Positions 43,007 through 52,225 of a stretch of 64,000 nucleotides of DNA are shown here, piece after piece (the first letter of the stretch is position 1; each line of letters starts with the position of its first letter). A program made the position numbers and the translations under genes. This DNA is from Bacteroidales bacterium. Lineage in GTDB: Bacteria; Bacteroidota; Bacteroidia; Bacteroidales; Tenuifilaceae. The notes under the pieces were generated by a model, which made no database searches, was not told the DNA's origin, and was given only the letters and a program-made list of their open reading frames with translations. The stretch covers positions 248,001 to 312,000 of the forward strand of contig JACJXD010000003.1 in assembly GCA_020636845.1 (NCBI GenBank), read 5' to 3'.

Positions 43007-44566
43007 TTACGATTTAAGAAATGCAGCAACGCCTTCGGCGCACTTTGCACCATCGAGTGCCGATGAAACAATTCCTCCGGCATAGCCGGCTCCTTCACCG
43101 GCGGGAAACAAACCTTGAATTTCCACATGCTGCAATGTTTCCGGATTACGCGGAACGCGTATTGGTGACGATGTTCTGGATTCTACACCCAAAATAACCG
43201 CCTCGTTAGTAAGAAAGCCCTTCATTTTTTCCCCAAAAGCCCTAAAGCCCTCCTGTAGCCGTTTCCCTATATGAGAAGGCAACCACAAATTCATTTCGGA
43301 AGAGTTAAGTCCCGGAATATACGAACAAGCCGGCAGGCTGGACGAAAAGCGACCATCGACAAAATCGACTAACCGTTGTGCCGGAGCCTGAACTCCGTAT
43401 GACCCGTTTTCCCTGGCCAACCTCTCCAATTCATGCTGAAATTCCAACCCGGCTAACTCTCCAAACTGCGAATACTGAACTAAATCGTCCATCCTAATTT
43501 CGACAACTATTCCGGAATTTGCCCACTTTGAGTTCCTCAACGATGGTGACATGCCGTTTACTACCACTTCGCCCGGTTCGGTTGCCGCAGGAACAATAAA
43601 TCCGCCCGGACACATACAAAACGAGTAAACTCCCCTGTTCTCCACCTGTTGAACCAACGAGTACGATGCAGCAGGAAGATACGAACTGCGAGGAATTCCA
43701 TGATACTGAATGGAATCGATTAAAGGCTGGGGATGTTCAACACGAACACCCATGGCAAAAGGCTTTGCCTCTATTTTAATATTTTGTTTCAGCAGAATAT
43801 GATAAATATCGCGAGCCGAATGTCCGGTAGCCAAAATACAAGCACGAGCATTAAGAACTGCACCATCGGATAATTTCACTCCCGAAAACTTTCCGCTATC
43901 AACCAAAATGTCGGTCACCCTGGCATTAAAAATAATTTCACCGCCATGCTGCAGTATGTTCTCCCTGATTCGAACAATAATTCTGGGTAACTTATTGGTT
44001 CCGATATGCGGATGCGCCTCGTACAAAATTTCAGGACTGGCCCCATGATTATATAAAGCGTAAAGCACCCGCTTAAAATCGCCCCGCTTTTTAGCACGTG
44101 TATAAAGTTTTCCATCGGAAAAAGTTCCGGCACCGCCCTCTCCAAAAGCATAGTTTGAATCGGAATTCAACTTATGCTCGCGATTCAACATTGCAATATC
44201 GCGTTTACGCTGGCTTACCTCTTTTCCACGCTCAACTATAACAGGCTTATAGCCTAACTCCATAAGTTGCAATGCAGCAAACAACCCCGCAGGCCCCGCT
44301 CCTACAATAATTACCGGCTCCGAATTACGAACATCGCGGTATTGAAAAACGGGAGCATCGTCGAAAAAATCCTCGCCCTGCTCAAACACCCTAATTCCCA
44401 TGTTTACCTGCACTTTTCCCCTGCGAGCATCGATGGATTTACGACGAATAATAAAATGGCCTATATCGGTATAAGAACAGTTCAACTGCTTGGCAATAGC
44501 CCGCTGAATAGCCTCGTTACTTGAGGCCTGCTCCGGCGATAAAATAAGATTTAACTCTTTGGACAT
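43007..44566 (-). CDS. FAD-dependent dehydrogenase of the COG2509 type
   Basis: A 519-residue flavoprotein. The FAD Rossmann motif GAGPAGLFAALQLMELGYKP is near residue 91. An N-terminal ferredoxin-like extension (about 1-75) and the C-terminal GEGAGYAGGIVSSALDG segment mark the uncharacterised FAD-dependent dehydrogenase family. The natural substrate is unknown to me. It ends the run purL-ubiE-porT and lies 9 bases behind porT, so it is probably in the same transcript. Confidence 0.88.
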   Translation of the reverse strand: MSKELNLILSPEQASSNEAIQRAIAKQLNCSYTDIGHFIIRRKSIDARRGKVQVNMGIRVFEQGEDFFDDAPVFQYRDVRNSEPVIIVGAGPAGLFAALQLMELGYKPVIVERGKEVSQRKRDIAMLNREHKLNSDSNYAFGEGGAGTFSDGKLYTRAKKRGDFKRVLYALYNHGASPEILYEAHPHIGTNKLPRIIVRIRENILQHGGEIIFNARVTDILVDSGKFSGVKLSDGAVLNARACILATGHSARDIYHILLKQNIKIEAKPFAMGVRVEHPQPLIDSIQYHGIPRSSYLPAASYSLVQQVENRGVYSFCMCPGGFIVPAATEPGEVVVNGMSPSLRNSKWANSGIVVEIRMDDLVQYSQFGELAGLEFQHELERLARENGSYGVQAPAQRLVDFVDGRFSSSLPACSYIPGLNSSEMNLWLPSHIGKRLQEGFRAFGEKMKGFLTNEAVILGVESRTSSPIRVPRNPETLQHVEIQGLFPAGEGAGYAGGIVSSALDGAKCAEGVAAFLKS

Positions 44567-44575
44567 GCCTTTTGA

Positions 44576-45313
44576 TTATTCAAAATGAAATGAAATAATT
44601 AGCATGTTGGAACGCAAAACATCAATTGCATCCCGATACTGTTTTCCATCTTCGGCAAAATCCTTGGAAATGGCACTTCCCATTCCAGAACTAAACTTTA
44701 TTTCGGTAGAAAACTTAAAGTAGGTAAGGAAAAAGTCTATGCCAAAACCTACTTCGTAGTAAACGTTGAATTTTTGCAAACGCAGGTAAATTCCCTTTTC
44801 GGTTTTTATTCTTTTATACGCAGCCAAGTCGATTCGAGGGTCAACTCCAAAATACAGGTAAGGTCTTACATTGCTAACCCGCTGCGATAAGTACTTAAGT
44901 CCCAATGGCAAATCGATAAAATTCGATTCGATTTTCATGGTCGATTCGTACTCGGTTTTATTATCCTTACTGATATAAAAATCGAGGTTTCGTTGTCCAA
45001 AAACGTAACCGGGCAAAAAGCGCAAGTGCAAATTCTCGGTTAGCCGCAAATCCGATATGGCATTAACTGTAAAACCCGGAACTAAGTGAGTTGCCTCGGC
45101 AAAATACTGAAACTGCTCTCCCGATGCATCTTCCAACGTAACCGAATTTTTTATGTCGAAATCCATGGAATTTATACCAAGGGAAAAACCAAAACGCAAA
45201 GGTTTTCCAACATCGTAATCGGAATCGTTCAACAAAACCGGACGACGCACCTGTGCCGTTACGGTGAAACCCGCAAAAAACAGTGTTGATATTATAAAAA
45301 GTATCCGCTTCAA
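44576..45313 (-). CDS. porT: PorT family outer membrane beta-barrel protein
   Basis: A 245-residue protein with a signal peptide (MKRILFIISTLFFAGFTVTAQ) and a short beta-barrel whose alternating strands run to the C-terminus (SFHFE). The FGFSLGINSMDF opening and the IESNFIDLPLGLKYLSQRV segment match PorT, an outer membrane protein needed for type IX secretion in Porphyromonas. The gene follows ubiE, the same neighbourhood as in other Bacteroidota. It implies a type IX secretion system in this organism. Confidence 0.87.
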   Translation of the reverse strand: MKRILFIISTLFFAGFTVTAQVRRPVLLNDSDYDVGKPLRFGFSLGINSMDFDIKNSVTLEDASGEQFQYFAEATHLVPGFTVNAISDLRLTENLHLRFLPGYVFGQRNLDFYISKDNKTEYESTMKIESNFIDLPLGLKYLSQRVSNVRPYLYFGVDPRIDLAAYKRIKTEKGIYLRLQKFNVYYEVGFGIDFFLTYFKFSTEIKFSSGMGSAISKDFAEDGKQYRDAIDVLRSNMLIISFHFE

Positions 45314-45358
45314 ATTAACCCCAATTAAGTTTTGTTGATAAACGAAATTTAGCCAAAG

Positions 45359-46084
45359 TTATTGCACTGCCTGCTTTTCACCTATATAAATAGAAGCTAT
45401 CCCAAAGGTTAAACTCATAAAAGTACAGCCTACAAACCCCGCCTGTTCCATCAAACTAACAAAGTCTTTTTTCTCGGGAAACTCCATTACCGATTCGAAC
45501 AGGTACCTATACGCCCTTTTATTTCCCGACACTATACCTCCTATAAAAGGAAGTATATGCTTAAAATACAGCCGATAAATTTGAGCAAAAGGAAACTTAA
45601 CGGGTTTTGAAAACTCAAGGATAAATAACTTTGCCTTGGGCTTAAGCGTACGGCCTATTTCCATAAGGCTTCCGGATAAATCTTCGAAATTGCGAACCCC
45701 AAAAGCGACCATTGCGGCGTCGAAAGTATTACTAGCAAAAGGCAACGACCCGGCACTGGCTTGCTTCAGCTTCACCCTGTCGCTTAAACCTTTTTTTGCA
45801 ACCTTACTTCTTCCTTTTTCAAGCATTCCAGCCGAAATATCTATCCCGGTTATTTCCACGCTTTTACTGTAACGGGCAAGTTGAATTGCCAGATCGGCAG
45901 TACCGGTAGCCACATCGAGCACTTGTTGCGGATGCAGTTTCGACAACTCCCGAATTAATATCTTCCGCCACCGTTTATCGATACCAAAGCTAAGCAAGTG
46001 GTTTAAAGAATCATACTTAGAGGCGATGCTATTAAACATCGCCTCTACTTTATGGCTACTTTTATCCACTTTGGTCATTGCCAA
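45359..46084 (-). CDS. ubiE: Demethylmenaquinone methyltransferase
   Basis: A 241-residue class I methyltransferase. SAM motif VLDVATGTADLAI is at about residues 55-67, followed by GIDISAGMLEKGR and the family segment AFGVRNFEDL. It adds the final methyl group in menaquinone synthesis. Menaquinone is the expected quinone in this phylum, so it works as MenG. It starts 6 bases after the purL stop codon. Confidence 0.95.
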   Translation of the reverse strand: MAMTKVDKSSHKVEAMFNSIASKYDSLNHLLSFGIDKRWRKILIRELSKLHPQQVLDVATGTADLAIQLARYSKSVEITGIDISAGMLEKGRSKVAKKGLSDRVKLKQASAGSLPFASNTFDAAMVAFGVRNFEDLSGSLMEIGRTLKPKAKLFILEFSKPVKFPFAQIYRLYFKHILPFIGGIVSGNKRAYRYLFESVMEFPEKKDFVSLMEQAGFVGCTFMSLTFGIASIYIGEKQAVQ

Positions 46085-46090
46085 GTATCG

Positions 46091-48319
46091 TTACTCATTA
46101 ATTTTTTGTTCAATCGAGGTATCGTAAATTTGGCGTAAATCGGATATGAAACCGTACGAATTATCATCGATTCTAACTTCCGATTTAGTTACGTGCCCAA
46201 GAGCGGTAAACGGAATTTTGTTCGAAACCATATAATCGATAAACTGCGTTTCGCGCGATGGCGATACCGACACTACCACCCGACCCTGAGCCTCGCCAAA
46301 CAAAAAGGCATCGCTACGAATTTCGGCATCGGTAGTAATGTCAAAGCCTAAATTGCGGGGCAACGCGCTTTCGAACAAAGCAATAAACAATCCTCCATCG
46401 GACACATCGTGTGCGGATTGTATCAGGTTCATTCCAATAAGTTCAAGTAACGCATTTTGTACAGCGTACTCTTCGTCTAAGTTGAAGTATGGTGCCGGCG
46501 ATTCTTTTATTCCAACATAGCTATACAAGTACTCGGACGAAGCAATGTCGTTCTGCGCCTTCCCTATCAAATAAATCATGTGTCCCTTTTCCTTAAAGGC
46601 TAAGGTAGTTTGATGATTTTTGTTCTCCAGTAAGCCTATCATTCCAATTACAGGCGAAGGGTAAACAGCTTCCTCCTTCCCCTTAATCGAAGACTGGTTG
46701 TAAAAACTAACATTTCCTCCCGTAACAGGAGCATCGAATTTTATACAAGCTTCGCCCATTCCTTTAATGGCTTCAACAAACTGCCAGTAAACCTCAGGCT
46801 TATACGGATTTCCAAAATTTAAGCAATTGGTAATAGCTAACGGTTTAGCTCCCGTACACGAGATGTTACGGGCTGCTTCGGAAACGGCAATCATTGTGCC
46901 TACTTTCGGATTAGCCTTTACATAACGCGAGTTGCAATCTACGGTCATTGCCAGCGCCTTATTTGTACCCTTAAGGTTGTAAACACCTGCATCGGATGGG
47001 AAATTTGTAGTCATGTTTCCTGTACCAATCATGGTATCGTACTGTTCGTAAACCCAACGTTTCGATGCTATATTAGGATGACCCACCATAAACTTAGCCA
47101 CCTCAACTAAATCAGTAGGTTCGGAAACTTTATCAATATTAAACTCTTTATATTTACTTAGATATGCCGGTTCGTGATATTCTCTTTCGTAAATGGGAGC
47201 GCCACCACCAAGCACCAACGACGATGCAGGAACCTTTGCTTCCAACTTTCCACGATAGTAAAACTCAAGCGTGTCGCCCTCCGTAACTTCACCTATAATA
47301 GCATAGTTAATGTCCCACTTATTCAAAACATCCTCAACATCCTTTTCGCGACCTTTATGAACAACCATCAACATACGCTCCTGCGATTCCGAAAGCAAAA
47401 TTTCCCATGCTTCCATGTTTTGTTGCCGTAAAGGCACTTTATCTAAATCGATGCGCATTCCATGTCCACCCTTTTCGGACATTTCGGAAGTAGAGCAAAT
47501 TATGCCAGCAGCACCCATATCCTGCATCCCAACTAGCGCCTTTGTTTTTATAGTTTCGAGCGAAGCCTCAAGCAAAATTTTCTCCTGAAACGGGTCGCCA
47601 ACCTGTATGGAAGGAATATCCTCGGCGGAATCTTCCGTAATGTTTGCCGAAGCAAAGGTTGCACCATGAATACCATCCTTACCGGTTGCGGAACCAACAA
47701 TGTAAATAGGATTGCCGGCACCTTTCGAAACGGCCGAAACAACGCCATCCTTTGGAACTAACCCTACCGACATGGCATTTACAAGAGGATTGGTATTGAA
47801 CGAATCGTTAAAGAACACTTCGCCACCCAATACCGGAATACCAAAGGCATTTCCGTAATCGCCAATACCTTTAACAACCCCTTTCATTAACCAACGGGTA
47901 CGGTCGAGCGATATATTCCCAAACCGTAAGGAATTTAGCTGAGCAACAGGTCTGGCACCCATTGTAAAAATATCGCGGTTAATGCCACCTACACCCGTTG
48001 CCGCTCCCTGATACGGCTCCACCGCACACGGGTGATTGTGAGATTCTATTTTGAAAGCACAGGCCATACCATCGCCAATATCAACCAATCCGGCATTTTC
48101 GGTTCCGGCTTCGGCTAGTATTGCAGAACCCTTACGAGGCAATGTTTTAAGCCATTTTATGGAATTCTTATACGATGCATGCTCCGACCACATTACCGAG
48201 TATATACTTAATTCGGTATAGTTGGGAACTCTACCTAAATAGTTTTTAATCATTTCGAACTCCTCAGGTAGTAATCCTAACTCCCGGGCGGTTTCAAGTG
48301 TTACTTTTTCCTGCGACAT
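46091..48319 (-). CDS. purL: Phosphoribosylformylglycinamidine synthase subunit PurL, small type
   Basis: A 742-residue small PurL that makes FGAM from FGAR in purine synthesis with ATP. The N-terminal YSVMWSEHASYKNS motif, the nucleotide and Mg2+ segment GGINRDIFTMGARPVAQLNSLRFG (first part) and the DMGAAGI and HDVSDGG motifs are all present. The small type normally needs PurQ and PurS, neither of which is in this window. A perfect promoter is just upstream. It starts the run purL-ubiE-porT-FAD dehydrogenase. Confidence 0.96.
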   Translation of the reverse strand: MSQEKVTLETARELGLLPEEFEMIKNYLGRVPNYTELSIYSVMWSEHASYKNSIKWLKTLPRKGSAILAEAGTENAGLVDIGDGMACAFKIESHNHPCAVEPYQGAATGVGGINRDIFTMGARPVAQLNSLRFGNISLDRTRWLMKGVVKGIGDYGNAFGIPVLGGEVFFNDSFNTNPLVNAMSVGLVPKDGVVSAVSKGAGNPIYIVGSATGKDGIHGATFASANITEDSAEDIPSIQVGDPFQEKILLEASLETIKTKALVGMQDMGAAGIICSTSEMSEKGGHGMRIDLDKVPLRQQNMEAWEILLSESQERMLMVVHKGREKDVEDVLNKWDINYAIIGEVTEGDTLEFYYRGKLEAKVPASSLVLGGGAPIYEREYHEPAYLSKYKEFNIDKVSEPTDLVEVAKFMVGHPNIASKRWVYEQYDTMIGTGNMTTNFPSDAGVYNLKGTNKALAMTVDCNSRYVKANPKVGTMIAVSEAARNISCTGAKPLAITNCLNFGNPYKPEVYWQFVEAIKGMGEACIKFDAPVTGGNVSFYNQSSIKGKEEAVYPSPVIGMIGLLENKNHQTTLAFKEKGHMIYLIGKAQNDIASSEYLYSYVGIKESPAPYFNLDEEYAVQNALLELIGMNLIQSAHDVSDGGLFIALFESALPRNLGFDITTDAEIRSDAFLFGEAQGRVVVSVSPSRETQFIDYMVSNKIPFTALGHVTKSEVRIDDNSYGFISDLRQIYDTSIEQKINE

Positions 48320-48357
48320 ATTGTAATGGCGTTACGTTCATAGCATTTTTGCTGTGC

Positions 48358-48388
48358 CAAAATTAGCAACATTATGGCAAGTGACAAA
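48358..48388 (-). promoter_or_regulatory. Promoter of purL
   Basis: On the minus strand TTTG (48385-48388) and TAATTTTG (48358-48365) are exactly 19 bases apart. The start codon is about 39 bases downstream of the -7 box. Confidence 0.8.
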
Positions 48389-48665
48389 CCCGTTAAAGTG
48401 CATTTTTCAAAATAGTTTCACTTTCGCGTTCAGCCTTCCCGTTTACGCTGACTTTCAAATTATGGATGATTGAACATTTTTTTCAACCACCTGTTCATAA
48501 CCGCAATAGTTAACAAAAACTAAAATCTCAAAAAGAAAAAAATTAAAATAATTTCTTCCTATCGACCCTAAATTTTAATTTTACACTACATAAGTAAACC
48601 TTTCATGAAATAAGTGTTCTTATCAATGTAAATTTGTAAACGACTAATTTTTAAAATAACACATA
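48389..48665. other. Intergenic stretch between purL and the SDR gene
   Basis: No gene is seen. The AT-rich stretch near 48530-48560 has no clear repeat. A -7-like TAAATTTG at 48629-48636 on the plus strand may serve the SDR gene, but no TTTG box is found 19 bases before it. Confidence 0.5.
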
Positions 48666-49421
48666 ATGAGAATTGCATTAATAACTGGCGCAACATCGGG
48701 AATTGGAAGGGCTACAGCCCTTAAACTGGCGCAAGGCGACTTTAACCTTATTGTAACAGGACGACGTAAGGATAGACTGGAAGAGCTAAAAAAGGAAATC
48801 GAAGTGAAGTATAAAAAGGATGTTCATATTCTGAACTTCGATATTCGCTCGAACGAACAAGTAGAAAAAGCGATTGACAGTTTGCCAGAACGTTGGCGTA
48901 AAATTGATGTTTTGGTAAATAATGCCGGACTTGCTGTTGGCTTAAACCATATTCAGGATGGCGTAATCGACGATTGGGAAAGGATGATTGACACCAACGT
49001 AAAGGGAGTGCTTTATATAACCCGTAAGGTTGCCCCTTTAATGGTTGAACGGGAAAGCGGACACATTGTAAACATTGGATCCATTGCCGGTGTTAGCGTT
49101 TACGAAAATGGAAATGTTTACTGTGCAACCAAACATGCCATGCACGCACTATCGCAAGGAATGCGCGAGGATATGCTAAAACACAACATTAAGGTAACGG
49201 AAATTCGTCCGGGAATGCTGGAAACGGAGTTTTCGATTATCCGATTTAAAGGCGATGCCGAAAAAGCTAAAAACACGTATAAAGGGGTAACTCCACTTTT
49301 TGCCGAAGATATAGCCGAATCCATCAACTTTGTTCTTTCGCAACCGGCTCACGTTTGTATTAACGACATCGAAATAACTCCAATAGCACAAGCAAATTCA
49401 TACTACGTAAATCGTAAGTAA
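48666..49421 (+). CDS. Short-chain dehydrogenase/reductase (YdfG-like)
   Basis: A 251-residue classical SDR. The cofactor motif TGATSGIGRA is at residues 7-16, followed by the NNAG motif and the catalytic serine and YCATK (Tyr and Lys) segment near 155-160. An Arg/Lys-rich RRKDRL after the second strand suggests NADP. YdfG-type enzymes reduce malonic semialdehyde or oxidise serine and 3-hydroxy acids; the substrate here is uncertain. It is followed by a strong terminator. Confidence 0.92.
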   Translation: MRIALITGATSGIGRATALKLAQGDFNLIVTGRRKDRLEELKKEIEVKYKKDVHILNFDIRSNEQVEKAIDSLPERWRKIDVLVNNAGLAVGLNHIQDGVIDDWERMIDTNVKGVLYITRKVAPLMVERESGHIVNIGSIAGVSVYENGNVYCATKHAMHALSQGMREDMLKHNIKVTEIRPGMLETEFSIIRFKGDAEKAKNTYKGVTPLFAEDIAESINFVLSQPAHVCINDIEITPIAQANSYYVNRK

Positions 49422-49438
49422 CACTTCGCACCATAATG

Positions 49439-49470
49439 AAAAGGAGATGCAAAAACGCATCTCCTTTTTT
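49439..49470 (+). terminator. Terminator of the SDR gene
   Basis: The stem AAGGAGATGC/GCATCTCCTT with a 6-base loop ends in a T-run, 20 bases after the stop codon. Confidence 0.88.
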
Positions 49471-49544
49471 ATAAATGCCAGCCCTACTATCTATAAACAT
49501 AACACCGAATGGTTATATTTGTATTAACTAAAAACAAGACAACT

Positions 49545-50621
49545 ATGGTTAACCATGTAAAACTTAAGCAGTACATAACTACCCTATTTGAACGCATGGG
49601 ATGTTCCACAACCGATGCAGAATCGGTTGCCGAATTACTCGTAGCAGCGGAACTGCGAGGAATCCCATCGCATGGCGTAATGCGCGTTAAAGACTATTAC
49701 CAAATGGTTGCTGCCAACCGTATAAATACAAAACCTACTGTTAAAGTAGTTCACGAAACGCCTTCCACCGCAACGGTTGACGGCGATAATGCCTTAGGTC
49801 CGATTGTAGGAAAATTTTCCATGAAGTTGGCTATTGAAAAAGCAAAGGTTGCAGGAACGGGATGGGTTGCGACCCGAAACAGCAACCATTACGGAATTGC
49901 AGGTTACTATTCCATGATGGCCTTGGAACACGATATGATAGGCATCAGCATGACAAATGCCAACCCCTTGGTTGTTCCGACTTTTTCCACCAGCAAATTT
50001 TTAGGAACCAACCCTATTGCCATTGCCATCCCCACCGAAAAGCATCCTCCTTTTGTAGCCGACTTTGCCACCGCACCAATTGCTCGTGGAAAATTGGCAC
50101 TAATGGCAAAAAAAGGGCAGAAAGCACCAATTGGACTTGTACAGGACGAAAACGGACATCCGACTAACGATCCGGATACTTTAGTACACGGAGGAGGAAT
50201 ACTTACCCTTGGAGGCGATGTTGAACATGGCGGACACAAAGGCTACTGCCTAACATCCATTGTGGACATATTCTCATCGGTACTGGGCGGCGCCAACTTC
50301 GGTCCGTTTGTTCCACCTCAGGTTCCATACCTGCCAATCCCCGACAAAAAGGTAGGCGATGGACTTGGCCATTTTTTTGGAGCCATACGAATTGATGCAT
50401 TCCGCCCTGCCAAGGAATTTAAACTTATTATGGACAAATGGATAGAAACGTTCCGAAATGCCTCCAGCATTGAAGGACAGCCTAACGTTATGATACCCGG
50501 CGACCCTGAAAGAAAAAACGAGGAGAAATTCTCTAAAGAAGGTATTTCTATAATTCCACAGGTGCTAACCGATTTAAACGAAGTTGCCCAAAAGTTAGGC
50601 GTTGAACCTTTAAACCAATAG
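49545..50621 (+). CDS. Ldh-family NAD(P)-dependent malate/lactate dehydrogenase
   Basis: A 358-residue enzyme of the MDH2/LDH2 family, unrelated in fold to classical lactate dehydrogenase. Family markers are GIPSHGVMRV, RNSNHYGIAGYY, NPLVVPTFSTSKFLGTNPIAIAIP and the KGYCLTSIVDIFSSVL segment. It oxidises a 2-hydroxy acid (malate, lactate, ureidoglycolate or similar). The exact substrate cannot be told. I chose the ATG at 49545 (MVNHVKLKQY) over one 36 bases upstream. A -7-like TATATTTG lies at 49514-49521. Confidence 0.92.
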   Translation: MVNHVKLKQYITTLFERMGCSTTDAESVAELLVAAELRGIPSHGVMRVKDYYQMVAANRINTKPTVKVVHETPSTATVDGDNALGPIVGKFSMKLAIEKAKVAGTGWVATRNSNHYGIAGYYSMMALEHDMIGISMTNANPLVVPTFSTSKFLGTNPIAIAIPTEKHPPFVADFATAPIARGKLALMAKKGQKAPIGLVQDENGHPTNDPDTLVHGGGILTLGGDVEHGGHKGYCLTSIVDIFSSVLGGANFGPFVPPQVPYLPIPDKKVGDGLGHFFGAIRIDAFRPAKEFKLIMDKWIETFRNASSIEGQPNVMIPGDPERKNEEKFSKEGISIIPQVLTDLNEVAQKLGVEPLNQ

Positions 50622-50750
50622 CAAAAACCTGCTTATTATGAAATTTCGATATAAACCTGTGTTTTTGATTTCTAATACTGAAAAATGCTTTCATTGAATG
50701 CAAAACAAAAGTTAACTTGTTTAGCAATTTTCTTATCTAAGGAAACAAAA

Positions 50751-50777
50751 AAAGGGACTTCACAGTCCCTTTTCTTT
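50751..50777 (+). terminator. Terminator of the Ldh-family gene
   Basis: The stem AAAGGGACT/AGTCCCTTT with a 4-base loop runs into TTTCTTTTCT. It lies about 130 bases after the stop codon. Confidence 0.75.
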
Positions 50778-50790
50778 TCTTAACCCTTTA

Positions 50791-50821
50791 ACCTAAAACC
50801 AAACCTAAACCTAAACCTAAC
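50791..50821 (+). repeat. Short CCTAAA tandem repeat
   Basis: The units ACCTAAAACC, AAACCTAAAC, CTAAACCTAA give four imperfect copies of a CCTAAA motif in a row. It looks like eukaryotic telomere repeats but is far too short. It lies 18 bases before a small ORF and after the Ldh terminator. Confidence 0.7.
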
Positions 50822-50838
50822 TTAAAAACCAAAAGTCT

Positions 50839-50880
50839 ATGAGAAAACGTTTTTGTTTCACAATCACAGTGCAAATATAA
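50839..50880 (+). other. Possible 13-codon ORF after the repeat
   Basis: An ATG at 50839 opens a 13-residue frame, MRKRFCFTITVQI, that begins like a Bacteroidota signal peptide and then stops. It could be a leader peptide or the start of a decayed gene. The palindromic hairpin of the nqr terminator follows at once. No evidence of expression is available. Confidence 0.3.
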
Positions 50881-50904
50881 AACCCGCTTTAGCTAAAGCG
50901 GGTT
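50881..50904 (-). terminator. Terminator of the nqr operon
   Basis: A perfect inverted repeat without a spacer, AACCCGCTTTAG joined to CTAAAGCGGGTT, is followed by TTTTAT on the minus strand. It lies 38 bases after the nqrF stop codon and could also act on the plus strand. Confidence 0.8.
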
Positions 50905-50942
50905 AAAGGGCAGTTAATTAGCGTTAAAGTTTGATTTCAGTG

Positions 50943-52202
50943 TCATCCACCAAAATCATCGTACGCAATCATCTCGCTGGGAACTCCCAAATCGTACAAC
51001 ATTTTATTTACCGCTGCATTCATTGCAGGAGGGCCACAGAGGTAATACTCAATATCTTCGGGAGCATCGTGCTTGGACAGGTACTGGTTAAATATTACCT
51101 GATGAATAAATCCAACATACCCCGTCCAGTTATCCTCCGGCTTCGGGTCGGAAAGGGCTATTGTAAATTTAAAATTAGGAAATTCCTTTTCGATATCACG
51201 AAAATGATCCTCGTAGAATATTTCACGCTTCGAACGAGCACCATACCAAAATGTTGTCTTTCGAGTTGTTCGTTTTGTTAGGAACTGGTCGAAAATATGC
51301 GAACGCATTGGAGCCATACCGGCACCTCCGCCAATAAACATCATTTCGTTTTGAGTATCCTTAATGAAAAACTCTCCGTAAGGGCCCGATATGGTAACCT
51401 TATCGCCGGGCTTTCTCGAGAAAATATAACTGGAGCATACTCCCGGGTTAACCTTCATAAAAGCACCCTTTTCCCTTTCCCAAGGCGGCGTGGCAATACG
51501 CACATTTAACATGATGATGTTGTTCTCTGCAGGATGATTTGCCATGGAGTAGGCCCTAAACGTTTCCTCGGTATTCTTCATTTTCAAACTCCACATGTTG
51601 AACTTATCCCACTCATCGCGAAATTCCGGTTCAACAGCAATATCCTTCGAAAAATCGACTTCAAGTTTAGGAACATCAATTTGAATATAGCCCCCAGAAC
51701 GGAAATGCAACTTTTCACCCTCAGGCAACTTCACCTTAAACTCCTTAATAAATGTAGCCACATTACGATTCGATACAACCTCGCATTCCCACTTCTTAAT
51801 TCCAAGCACCTCTTCGGGAACTTCAATTTTTATATTCTCCCTAACCTTTACCTGACAACCCAACCGCCAATGATCTGCCTGCTGTTTTCGGTTGAAAAAT
51901 CCCACTTCGGTAGGTAAAATAGAGCCGCCTCCCTCGATTACCCGACACTTACACATGCCGCATGTACCTCCGCCACCACATGCCGAAGGCAAAAATATTC
52001 CATTGTTCGATAGCGTTGATAAAATAGACGATCCGGGGCTTACTTCAAGCGTTTTTTCGTCGTTAATTACAAGTTTAACAGTTCCCTGCGGGGTTAACTT
52101 CTTTTTGGCGTATAGCAATAACGAAACCAGCAATAGTATTACCAGCAGAAATACAACAACGGCAACTATTATTACGGAACTGTTACTGGAAAGTAATATC
52201 AT
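50943..52202 (-). CDS. nqrF: Na+-translocating NADH:quinone reductase subunit F
   Basis: A 419-residue subunit and the entry point for electrons from NADH. One N-terminal membrane helix (about 8-30) is followed by a [2Fe-2S] domain (SACGGGGTCGMCKCRV) and an FAD/NADH reductase domain with RAYSMAN and GGGAGMAPMRSH. The C-terminal YYLCGPPAMN and YDDFGG motifs are typical of NqrF. It is the last gene of the nqr operon, directly before the terminator. Confidence 0.97.
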   Translation of the reverse strand: MILLSSNSSVIIVAVVVFLLVILLLVSLLLYAKKKLTPQGTVKLVINDEKTLEVSPGSSILSTLSNNGIFLPSACGGGGTCGMCKCRVIEGGGSILPTEVGFFNRKQQADHWRLGCQVKVRENIKIEVPEEVLGIKKWECEVVSNRNVATFIKEFKVKLPEGEKLHFRSGGYIQIDVPKLEVDFSKDIAVEPEFRDEWDKFNMWSLKMKNTEETFRAYSMANHPAENNIIMLNVRIATPPWEREKGAFMKVNPGVCSSYIFSRKPGDKVTISGPYGEFFIKDTQNEMMFIGGGAGMAPMRSHIFDQFLTKRTTRKTTFWYGARSKREIFYEDHFRDIEKEFPNFKFTIALSDPKPEDNWTGYVGFIHQVIFNQYLSKHDAPEDIEYYLCGPPAMNAAVNKMLYDLGVPSEMIAYDDFGG

Positions 52203-52225
52203 AGTATGATTATTTTATTCGAGTT

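Noticed and set aside
50791..50821. CCTAAA units as a CRISPR array or telomere
   Set aside because: The units are 6 bases long without spacers, and only about four copies exist.
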